Shown here in pieces: positions 14,729 through 21,885 of a stretch of DNA of 22,705 bases. The translations under genes were made by a program, and so were the position numbers. The stretch is from Bacteroidales bacterium (lineage in GTDB: Bacteria; Bacteroidota; Bacteroidia; Bacteroidales; ML635J-15): positions 1 through 22,705 of the forward strand of contig JAQVPT010000015.1 of assembly GCA_028701945.1 (NCBI GenBank), in the 5' to 3' direction. Positions within the stretch are counted from its first letter, which is position 1. Every line of letters begins with the position of its first letter. Under the pieces are notes generated by a model. It was not told the origin of the DNA. It saw only the letters and a list, made by a program, of their open reading frames with translations, and searched no databases.

Positions 14729-15982
14729 TTATCCTAAATGCGATGCAACATGTTCAGTTAATCTACCTAACGAGTTTACATAACTTCCAAATTCGTTATC
14801 GTACCAACCCATAATTTTAGCATGAGTAACGGGTAAATTTACATTTTGAGCGTTTTTTACACCTGCTGCTTCTAACATTTCGGCTGGAACTTTTATAAAC
14901 CCTGTTCGCGTATGTATTTCATTTCCTTCGATAACTACCGCAGCATTGTATCCTAACATATCAGATGATACTGATTGCTTTGTTGAAAAATGCAATAGCC
15001 CTTTTTGAGGTCCATTCGCCATTATATCATAAATGTTTTTAATATATTCAGCATTTATCACTGGATTACCATTGTCGTCAAGTCGTGTGTTAAATGTAAT
15101 ATTTAGTGCAATTAACGAAACTGTTGAAGTTGGTATTCGGATCGAATCGGCCATAAAACCAAAACTAATAATTTGCGGAAGCACTTTTTCGAGTGTTTTT
15201 GCTGCACCTGTTGTCGATAAAATAATATTATTTAAAACAGATCTATTTTTACGAAGGTCGGATGCTCCAAATGCAGGCACGGAGTCTAAAACACTTTGTG
15301 TATTAGTTGCTGCATGAACTGTGGACATCGAAGCTGTTAGTATATTATTCGTTTCTCTATCTTCGAGCAAAGGATTTATCATGTGAGCAAGTCCAGTAGT
15401 TGTACAACTTGCAGCCGATATAATGTGATGTTTCAATGAATTATAATCAGCATGATTTATTCCATATATAAAAGTAGGGAAATTTTGATCATCTTCGATA
15501 GTTGCATTTTTTATTTTAAAAGGAGCACTTACAATTACTTTTTGAGCTCCGGCGGTTAAATGACCTTGCACACTGCCCGACTGATGATTTGCAGCAACAG
15601 TTGGATCAAGAAATCTGCCAGTACAATCTACTACAATGCTAACGCCCTCGTTTTTCCATTTTATGTCCATTGGGTTGCGATCAGTAGTCAGAAATTTTAC
15701 TGGATAATCATCAATTTTGATGGAGAAATTTTCTCTGTCACAGATTTCAAATTTGCATTTTCTTCCTGAATGTCCGTATAAAAAATGCTCGAGTAATCCA
15801 TAGGTAGAATCCGACGAAATTGTTTGAATTAAATCATCAAGATTTTTGCCGACCTCTCTACCAACATTAATAACCACCCCGTCAAAGCTTCTTGATAATA
15901 GATGATACCAAAGGCTTAATTTGCCTATGCGACCAAGTCCGTTGATACCTAATAGCGTTTTTTCATTAATGATTTTTTCCAT
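14729..15982 (-). CDS. divergent, long-form GAPDH homologue (type B of this operon)
   Basis: 417 residues against about 335 for ordinary GAPDH; the extra length is mostly between the Rossmann start and residue 150 and near 300-330. LGINGLGRIGK (11-21) begins the NAD(P) domain. The catalytic Cys193 (SAASCTTTGLAH; usually SCTTNCLAP) and His223 (STVHAATNTQ) are kept. The usual N-D pair after the second strand is replaced by INVGREVG, so the adenosine-ribose contact and cofactor preference may differ. NIILSTTGAAK replaces NIxPTSTGAAK at the phosphate site. The enzyme probably oxidises an aldehyde through a thioester, but the substrate need not be glyceraldehyde 3-phosphate. It is the third gene of the unit, starting 30 nt after the PPDK-like gene stops. 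It shares RSVLNNI with the other GAPDH of the operon. Confidence 0.88.
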   Translation of the reverse strand: MEKIINEKTLLGINGLGRIGKLSLWYHLLSRSFDGVVINVGREVGKNLDDLIQTISSDSTYGLLEHFLYGHSGRKCKFEICDRENFSIKIDDYPVKFLTTDRNPMDIKWKNEGVSIVVDCTGRFLDPTVAANHQSGSVQGHLTAGAQKVIVSAPFKIKNATIEDDQNFPTFIYGINHADYNSLKHHIISAASCTTTGLAHMINPLLEDRETNNILTASMSTVHAATNTQSVLDSVPAFGASDLRKNRSVLNNIILSTTGAAKTLEKVLPQIISFGFMADSIRIPTSTVSLIALNITFNTRLDDNGNPVINAEYIKNIYDIMANGPQKGLLHFSTKQSVSSDMLGYNAAVVIEGNEIHTRTGFIKVPAEMLEAAGVKNAQNVNLPVTHAKIMGWYDNEFGSYVNSLGRLTEHVASHLG

Positions 15983-16012
15983 TTTTATAGTTTTTACAAT
16001 ATTTAATAAATT

Positions 16013-19000
16013 TTACAGTTCTTCGATTTTTATTGGATAATTACCTTTAAAAACATTTCCATTGTTCCCATCAATTGATATTCCGTCAAAAGCATTAAAC
16101 TCAACTCCACTAATATCGCATTTTTTTTGTTTTTCGTACACGCTTAAATCTACACAATTTACTATGCAAATTTTACCTAAAGCAGATGCGGTAACAGCGG
16201 CATGTGATGTTGCTCCTCCTTTTCCTGTTAATAACCCGTCGCACTCAATTATTATTGCAATATCATCAGGAACAGTATCAGGTCTAACAAGAATAGCTTT
16301 TTTATCAGGATGATGTTTTTTTAAGTTTACAACATCTTCGTGGTCAAAAACAAGTAAGCCACTTAGTACTCCTTTCCCAATTCCAATTCCGCTACCAACT
16401 TTATGCATTTTCTCTCTCGGAACATCAAAAACCATAATTTCATTTTGCTGGTTTGTTGACATATCTCGCGTTTGCAGAATATATAAATCTTTGGGGTCTG
16501 AGGTTTCGAAAGTAAACTCAATTTCTTGATGTCCAAATCCATGTATTTCAATTAGTTCTTTTGAAATTTCTTTAAGCCTTTGGTAAATAGCAGGAAAAAC
16601 TGATTCTAATGAGATTTCGCTTTTTGAATAGTACCTTTTCCTTTGCCTTTCGCTCATTGGCAAAGTATTTATTAATCCACCAACAATATCTTCGCCTTGA
16701 CTTAGAAACGAAAAATCACCAGTAATATGCATTGTTGGCGTATTGTCTTGAATATCTCTAGTAAAAAACACGCCTGACCCGGACTCTTGATGAATGTTTC
16801 CAAAAACCATTTGCTGCACAGTAACCGCTGTTCCCCATTCTTCATCAATTTGCATGTGATGTCTATATACTATGGCTCTGTCTGTACTCCACGATCTAAA
16901 TACAGATACAATTGCTTGTTTTAACTGTAAATATGGATCAGATTCGAATGAAATATTATGGTCAACTAATAATTGCTTGTATGAAAAGGCCATTTCTTTC
17001 ATTATTTTATTTGAGAAACCTAGTTTTTGTGAAATGTCGTATTTCTGTTTGTAATCGAGCATAATTTGGTCAAACTCATTCCGATTTATTCCAAAAGACA
17101 TTCCCCAGGTTTGCAATAAACGCCTGTAACAATCCCACGAAGTCCAACCAAAGTTTGGTTGTTTACTAAGGATTTCACAAATCTCATCATTTAATCCAAC
17201 ATTTAAAAAAGTGTTCATTGCACCAGGCATCGACATAGCCGCTCCAGATCTAACGCTTAGTAATAATGGCTTTTCAGGATCGCCAAATTTTAAACCAGTC
17301 ATTTTTTCTAATTGTAACACATGAGATTTTATAGTATTATCAATTTCATTAGAAAGAGAACTTAGTTTAGGAATAAAATTTATGCGTCGAAAAATTTCAG
17401 TAGTGATAACAAAACCTGGCGGTACAGGGTATCCCTTCAAATATAATTTTTTGAGATAATATGCTTTTGAGCCAATAAAAACTTGATTGTCAACCGTTGG
17501 TTTCTCAATGTATAGTGGACTAAAGGCCAAATCAGGATTATAAGTCATAATGCTATTTACCTCATCATGCGAAAGGCTTTTAATCATTTTACGAAGATTT
17601 GTCAATACCTTACCAATAAAATAATCTAAAGACTGAATCAAAAATGCAGATGATAATAGCTCTCGGTAAAACATTTCCGATTTTTGCAATATTATTTTCT
17701 TTAATTCAACAGGATCACCAAGCTTTTTTTCTGTTATATATTGGGGGACAATTATCTCCAGCAAACTCTCATAAGGTCTGATAAAGTATTTATTTGTAAT
17801 CCCTTTTATTCCAGTTTCCATAAACTCAAATAAATTAATATATTGACTTATAGTAAAACTGCCGGATTTTAAACTGTATTGATACATCTTAAGTTTAGAA
17901 TCAAAACCTTGGTCGTAAATTCCATCAAGACTAAGCCCCTCTCGCAATAGACTAATAACTGTAAAAATGTCATTTAGAGTTTTTGCTGTAAAGTACTCTG
18001 TGTTAAAATCTTTAATTATTTTGCTCACCAAAACAGATGCAATTCTTTCAAGTCTAAAGGTTAATCCCAAAGCTTCAAACTTTTTCTCGTGATATTTCCC
18101 ATACATCGATGGAATACCAACTGCGATATGCCGTTTATAGTAAATATTGTCCCAACCTTCACTGTGAGTTGGGTCAAAAATAATTTCATTGAGTTTTTTC
18201 ATTAACGAAAAAATAAGCGACAAAGCTTCTAAATTGTCCTCTTTTTCGAGTAATGCTGCCAAGTGAGATATTTCTTCAGAATTAACAAAAGGATGTCTTT
18301 TAATTATTTCAATAATATTATTGGTTTCAAAAGAGTATTTCTCAACTAATAGCTTATAAAGTTCAATAATTAAAGTAAGTCTTTTTATGTCATCTTTATT
18401 TGCGTGTTTAGTCTTATTTAATAGCTCTTGAGGATCTTCAATGCTCAAAAAATCGTTAAGCGACAATTTATTTTGACGACAAACTTTTGTTAAAGCTTCG
18501 TGTACACCTTGTACCCAACAACTGTCAATTTCAATGTTGTCGATAACATTTTGGGGAACAGCTTTTTTTAGGTTTTTGATTTCTAAATCATACCAGAATG
18601 TAATAATTCTGTATGTCATTTGTATATGCGAATTGTTGCCCTCAGTATGAATTTGCTTTCTTAAAAAATGTATAAGTTTGTCATTTCTTGACGACATCTC
18701 ATCGATTTTTGTTGATACATCTCTCAATACTCCTTCGGCACCTATTTCGTTAAAATATACTGGAAATATTCTGGTAAGTTGCTTAATTTGTTTGTAAATC
18801 GGAGAAATATTTGTGTTAAGCAATTGTGTAACATCTTTTTGAAATAAATTTGTATCAAAAATAAATATCCCACCAATTCTAAGATTTATGATGAGTGCCG
18901 ACAAAAGTTTTTTCATCATTTCGGGATTGTACTCAATTATTTCGAGCCAAACCCTGATGTTTTTAATGTGATTAGGATTAACTTTAAGCTCCCAGTCGTC

Positions 19001-20113
19001 TGTTAGATAGGATATACCTGGATTAACAAATCCAAATCTAATCATCTGATACTCTAAATGATGAATAAGATTATTGCTGTTAGTATTAATTATTTCTTTA
19101 CTAAGTGTTAAGATTGAATCGAGAACTAAAGCAATATGTGTTTTCTTGAAATCGGCAAAAATTGTAAAAAGCTCATCAATAGATTTTAATATTTGCTCTT
19201 CATCGGCTTCTTTAGCGACTTTTTTTATAGCATTATTTAAATCCAAGAGTAAATAATCGCGATGATGCACCATTCCGGGCAAATGCAATAAATAAAATAT
19301 ATAACAAAACTGTTCCGTACATTTTACAAAGTCGTCAGTTTTTTTTCTAAATGCTCCAATAATATCTGAAAATGTAAAAGCACTTTTTCGTAATTCTTGA
19401 ATTGTTTCAGCTTTAATTACATTATTATGATACTTCTCGAAAAAATCTTTGCCCAATGTGTTTATTGTTTCCCAATAATTATCGGACATAACACTTATTT
19501 TTTCTTTGTACCATTGTTCAATATTGGTTGTCTCTTGCCAAAAGTTGACATTTTTTAGAATAAGCTTGTGCAAAAATTGAAATACGGTTTGCCTGATAGT
19601 AGGATTTGTACTTGTGTCATCTGTTGTCTCAAAAATCTTTAGAAAATATCTGATGTTTCCGATATAACTAAGGTATTTATCCTCAAAATGCTTATCTAAG
19701 ATTTCTATATAATCCTTAAATAAAATTTCATTATGGGTAAAGCTAGTCTCGTTGGTGCTAAAAAAGTTTAAATAATTATAAATCAATTGTTTTAGTAATA
19801 CATCTGATAAGTCCTCACCTAACAATGTGTCAAAAATGCCAAGAATAATACTTATCGCTTTATTGCTATCAGAAGACTTTTTATAGACCCAAAAATCGCC
19901 AATTGCTAATTTGTTAAGATTTTCAACAATATCCTCTCTGTTTGGATAAGGATGATGAAATTCTAACAGAAACTCTTCGGTACGTTTTTGAATACCCCAA
20001 TAATCCTTGGATAAATTCAAAAACCACAAATGTTCGTCAGGTATAACTATCTTAACTTCTCCGAGTTGTTCCAAATTTGCTTTTAAAGCTGTTGAATCTA
20101 TTATATTATCCAT
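16013..20113 (-). CDS. 1366-residue PPDK-like phosphotransfer protein lacking the PEP/pyruvate barrel
   Basis: Residues about 870-1216 are a PPDK-type ATP-grasp domain. They include GSKAYYLKKL...PVPPGFVITT (881-905), SVRSGAAMSMPGAMNTFLN (953-971), QMVFGN with GSGVFFTRD, QGEDIVGG (1139-1146), and EIEFTFE followed by YILQTRD. The phosphohistidine swivel domain follows, with LTGKGGATSHAAV (1295-1307) and His1304 as phospho-acceptor, and the protein ends about 60 residues later. The C-terminal PEP/pyruvate TIM barrel of true PPDK and PEP synthase is absent. Residues 1-860 are largely helical and not recognised; a notable motif is GIPSMYGKYHEKKFEALGL (667-685). Glucan-water dikinase and rifampicin phosphotransferase likewise lack the barrel and phosphorylate other acceptors. 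I infer ATP-dependent phosphorylation of an unknown acceptor bound by the N-terminal part. The ATG overlaps the stop of the upstream GAPDH gene by one base (TAATG); a second GAPDH gene follows. Confidence 0.88.
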   Translation of the reverse strand: MDNIIDSTALKANLEQLGEVKIVIPDEHLWFLNLSKDYWGIQKRTEEFLLEFHHPYPNREDIVENLNKLAIGDFWVYKKSSDSNKAISIILGIFDTLLGEDLSDVLLKQLIYNYLNFFSTNETSFTHNEILFKDYIEILDKHFEDKYLSYIGNIRYFLKIFETTDDTSTNPTIRQTVFQFLHKLILKNVNFWQETTNIEQWYKEKISVMSDNYWETINTLGKDFFEKYHNNVIKAETIQELRKSAFTFSDIIGAFRKKTDDFVKCTEQFCYIFYLLHLPGMVHHRDYLLLDLNNAIKKVAKEADEEQILKSIDELFTIFADFKKTHIALVLDSILTLSKEIINTNSNNLIHHLEYQMIRFGFVNPGISYLTDDWELKVNPNHIKNIRVWLEIIEYNPEMMKKLLSALIINLRIGGIFIFDTNLFQKDVTQLLNTNISPIYKQIKQLTRIFPVYFNEIGAEGVLRDVSTKIDEMSSRNDKLIHFLRKQIHTEGNNSHIQMTYRIITFWYDLEIKNLKKAVPQNVIDNIEIDSCWVQGVHEALTKVCRQNKLSLNDFLSIEDPQELLNKTKHANKDDIKRLTLIIELYKLLVEKYSFETNNIIEIIKRHPFVNSEEISHLAALLEKEDNLEALSLIFSLMKKLNEIIFDPTHSEGWDNIYYKRHIAVGIPSMYGKYHEKKFEALGLTFRLERIASVLVSKIIKDFNTEYFTAKTLNDIFTVISLLREGLSLDGIYDQGFDSKLKMYQYSLKSGSFTISQYINLFEFMETGIKGITNKYFIRPYESLLEIIVPQYITEKKLGDPVELKKIILQKSEMFYRELLSSAFLIQSLDYFIGKVLTNLRKMIKSLSHDEVNSIMTYNPDLAFSPLYIEKPTVDNQVFIGSKAYYLKKLYLKGYPVPPGFVITTEIFRRINFIPKLSSLSNEIDNTIKSHVLQLEKMTGLKFGDPEKPLLLSVRSGAAMSMPGAMNTFLNVGLNDEICEILSKQPNFGWTSWDCYRRLLQTWGMSFGINRNEFDQIMLDYKQKYDISQKLGFSNKIMKEMAFSYKQLLVDHNISFESDPYLQLKQAIVSVFRSWSTDRAIVYRHHMQIDEEWGTAVTVQQMVFGNIHQESGSGVFFTRDIQDNTPTMHITGDFSFLSQGEDIVGGLINTLPMSERQRKRYYSKSEISLESVFPAIYQRLKEISKELIEIHGFGHQEIEFTFETSDPKDLYILQTRDMSTNQQNEIMVFDVPREKMHKVGSGIGIGKGVLSGLLVFDHEDVVNLKKHHPDKKAILVRPDTVPDDIAIIIECDGLLTGKGGATSHAAVTASALGKICIVNCVDLSVYEKQKKCDISGVEFNAFDGISIDGNNGNVFKGNYPIKIEEL

Positions 20114-21114
20114 TATTTTGAGATATATTTTATCAAGTCAACAATTCGTGCCGAATAACCACTTTCGTTATCATACCATGCCAATATTTGTATAAAATCC
20201 CCTCCAATTATTTTTGTCGAAAGGGCATCAAAAACAGCCGAATGTGTATTGCCTTTTACATCGCTGCTCACTATTGGATCATCACAATATTCTAAATAAT
20301 TTTTTAATTCATTTTCTGAATAATTTTTAAAAACAGAATTAAGCTCATCAACGGTAACTTTTTTGTTTATTTGTGCAGTAAATTCAACAAAAGAGCAATA
20401 TGCGACAGGAACTCTTGTAGCAAAACCATCAAAACAATCGGCGAGTTCAGGAAATAATAATTTAATTGATTTAACTGCACTTGTGCTTGTCGGAACAATA
20501 TTGTTTAAAACAGATCTACTTCGTCTATAATCACTGTGATAACCATCTTGAATATTTTGATTGTTTGTAGAAGGATGCACGGTGTTAATAAATGCTTTTT
20601 TAAGTCCAAAAGCTTCGTTGAGAACTTTTATAATAACTGCTACACAATTTGTAGTACACGAGGCATTAGAAATTATTTTATCATCAGATTTGATGGTTTC
20701 GTGGTTTACTCCTTGCACTACAATTCTGTCAATCGAGTTATTATCTGGCGGACAACTAAGTATAACTTTATTTACACCAGATTTAAAGTGAGGTTCCAAA
20801 GCTTGTTTAGTTTTGAACTTTCCACTTGAGTCCATTACAATTTTAACATCAGATTTATGCCATAGTATTTCGTTCGGGTCTATGAAATTTGTTACGACAA
20901 TTTTTTCTCCGTTTACAATTAAATGGTTTCCATCAATTTTAATATCTGCATTAAATTTCCCAAAATTACTGTCATATTTAAGCAAATGAGCAATTAAACC
21001 GATGTCCATTTTGTCATTTATATGAGCCACACTAATCCCATCAACACCAGCTAACATGCGATGCACTGTTTTGCCTATTCTCCCATAGCCGTTTATCCCA
21101 ATTTTTAAAGACAT
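20113..21114 (-). CDS. divergent GAPDH homologue, first gene of the PPDK-like operon (type A)
   Basis: 333 residues, normal GAPDH size. Rossmann start KIGINGYGRIGK (4-15), then HINDKMD with the N-D pair of NAD-linked enzymes. Catalytic Cys153 in SNASCTTNC and His180 in NTVHPSTNNQ are in place. Departures from the housekeeping pattern are TSTSAVK instead of TSTGAAK at the phosphate site, RSRSVLNNI in place of RxRAAxxNI, RVPVAYCSF in place of RVPTxxVS, and WYDNESGYS where Trp usually precedes GYS. It is thus a paralogue rather than a clear glycolytic GapA; erythrose-4-phosphate dehydrogenase or another phospho-aldehyde dehydrogenase is possible. It heads the unit, has a -7 box upstream, and its stop overlaps the start of the PPDK-like gene, so the two products should be made in linked amounts. 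Confidence 0.88.
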   Translation of the reverse strand: MSLKIGINGYGRIGKTVHRMLAGVDGISVAHINDKMDIGLIAHLLKYDSNFGKFNADIKIDGNHLIVNGEKIVVTNFIDPNEILWHKSDVKIVMDSSGKFKTKQALEPHFKSGVNKVILSCPPDNNSIDRIVVQGVNHETIKSDDKIISNASCTTNCVAVIIKVLNEAFGLKKAFINTVHPSTNNQNIQDGYHSDYRRSRSVLNNIVPTSTSAVKSIKLLFPELADCFDGFATRVPVAYCSFVEFTAQINKKVTVDELNSVFKNYSENELKNYLEYCDDPIVSSDVKGNTHSAVFDALSTKIIGGDFIQILAWYDNESGYSARIVDLIKYISK

Positions 21115-21134
21115 CTAAAGTGTTTTTTATTGTC

Positions 21135-21142
21135 CAAAGATA
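21135..21142 (-). promoter_or_regulatory. -7 box (TATCTTTG) for the GAPDH/PPDK-like operon
   Basis: TATCTTTG on the minus strand, 20 nt ahead of the ATG at 21114, is the same octamer as in the glnS promoter. No TTG lies 17-23 nt upstream; the matching place is an A/T run. This may be a weaker or regulated promoter. Confidence 0.55.
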
Positions 21143-21378
21143 TGAAGAAACACTCATTTAAAAAATATCTTTTGACATAGTAAATACATAAAAGCTTCTT
21201 GAACAATTATTAATTGCTTGTTTAGCATAACTTATATGAGTATTAATAGGCAATTATGTTAAATAACATTGTGGCTTTTATGGGATAACGAGTAAAAGAA
21301 AGGGCGGTTTTTATTTCGCAAAAAAAATGTTTTATTGAGTTTTATACCGTATCTATGAATTAACTTTTTTTGTAAAAG

Positions 21379-21396
21379 GATTATCAAACGATAATC
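21379..21396 (-). terminator. hairpin GATTATC/GATAATC with short T run on the minus strand
   Basis: A perfect 7-bp stem with a 4-nt loop. Read on the minus strand it is followed by CTTTTAC, a short T run, so it could end transcripts that come from the EamA gene before they reach the GAPDH operon. It lies about 490 nt beyond the EamA stop, so a nearer signal may have been missed. Confidence 0.35.
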
Positions 21397-21581
21397 TCAA
21401 AACAACTCACCACACACAAGAAGTAAGTTGATCAATTATCTGAAATTCATGTGTTTCATACATTTTAGTTGTTTGTTTGGATTTTAAATTGAATTGATTG
21501 TCACACCAGAGTAAAGACTGAATGGAAAATAATTATGATTTATATGCTGTATTGTGTATCGCCAGACGCATTAAATTATAT

Positions 21582-21688
21582 GATGGCCACAAAACATCGC
21601 ACCAAAAAAGTTTTGTCAGAAAAAAAATGCACTTATGACTAAGCGGAACTACCGCTTATTGGGTAAACGATGTATTGTGGCAGCCATT
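21582..21688. repeat. structured inverted-repeat element of about 107 nt
   Basis: Arms 21587-21599 (CCACAAAACATCG) and 21668-21680 (CGATGTATTGTGG) pair over 13 positions with one mismatch. Beyond a 3-nt bulge the stem continues with ATGG/CCAT. Between the arms sits a perfect 7-bp hairpin, TAAGCGG/CCGCTTA with loop AACTA (21640-21658). A competing stem ACAAAAC/GTTTTGT (21589-21616) could form instead of the long one. It could be a non-coding RNA, a small non-autonomous element or an intergenic repeat; no known RNA family was recognised. Confidence 0.5.
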
Positions 21689-21885
21689 TTTTACTATAAA
21701 CAAGCCCATCAGCAAAAAATAAGCTAATATTCAAATAAACGTTTTTCAGATGCTAACTAAAAAAATAGACATTAAAAAATACTCAATAATGAATTAGTAA
21801 TATTGCCCTCGTGACATACATATCAATATAATCAGCCTATTCAATAATCTATTTTATATACTATTATTAACTGTCTCTTATTTCA

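Larger units (their letters stand above)
21115..21885. other. 771-nt gene-free region between the GAPDH operon and the EamA gene
   Basis: No frame longer than about 40 codons looks coding. From the left it holds the operon's -7 box, a 14-nt palindrome ATGTTAAATAACAT (21256-21269), a 7-bp hairpin (21379-21396) and a structured element (21582-21688); the rest (21690-21885) is AT-rich and featureless. Its length is atypical for this otherwise compact window and suggests a repeat element, an RNA gene or a gene lost by decay. Confidence 0.65.

Noticed and set aside
16013..20113. Annotating the large protein as PEP synthase or pyruvate phosphate dikinase
   Set aside because: The PEP/pyruvate-binding barrel needed for those reactions is absent and the N-terminus is unlike either enzyme.
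20113..21114. Calling the first GAPDH homologue the housekeeping gapA
   Set aside because: Phosphate-site and C-terminal motifs deviate (TSTSA, DNESGYS), and its operon context is unusual, so only homology is claimed.
21522..21638. 38-codon frame starting MENNYDLYAVLC in the gene-free region
   Set aside because: No ribosome site, no similarity recognised, and its second half lies inside the inverted-repeat element; not enough to call a gene.
21582..21688. Integron attC site or tRNA-like fold
   Set aside because: The core-site sequences of attC (ending AAC and starting GTT) and a T-loop or acceptor stem of a tRNA were looked for and not found.
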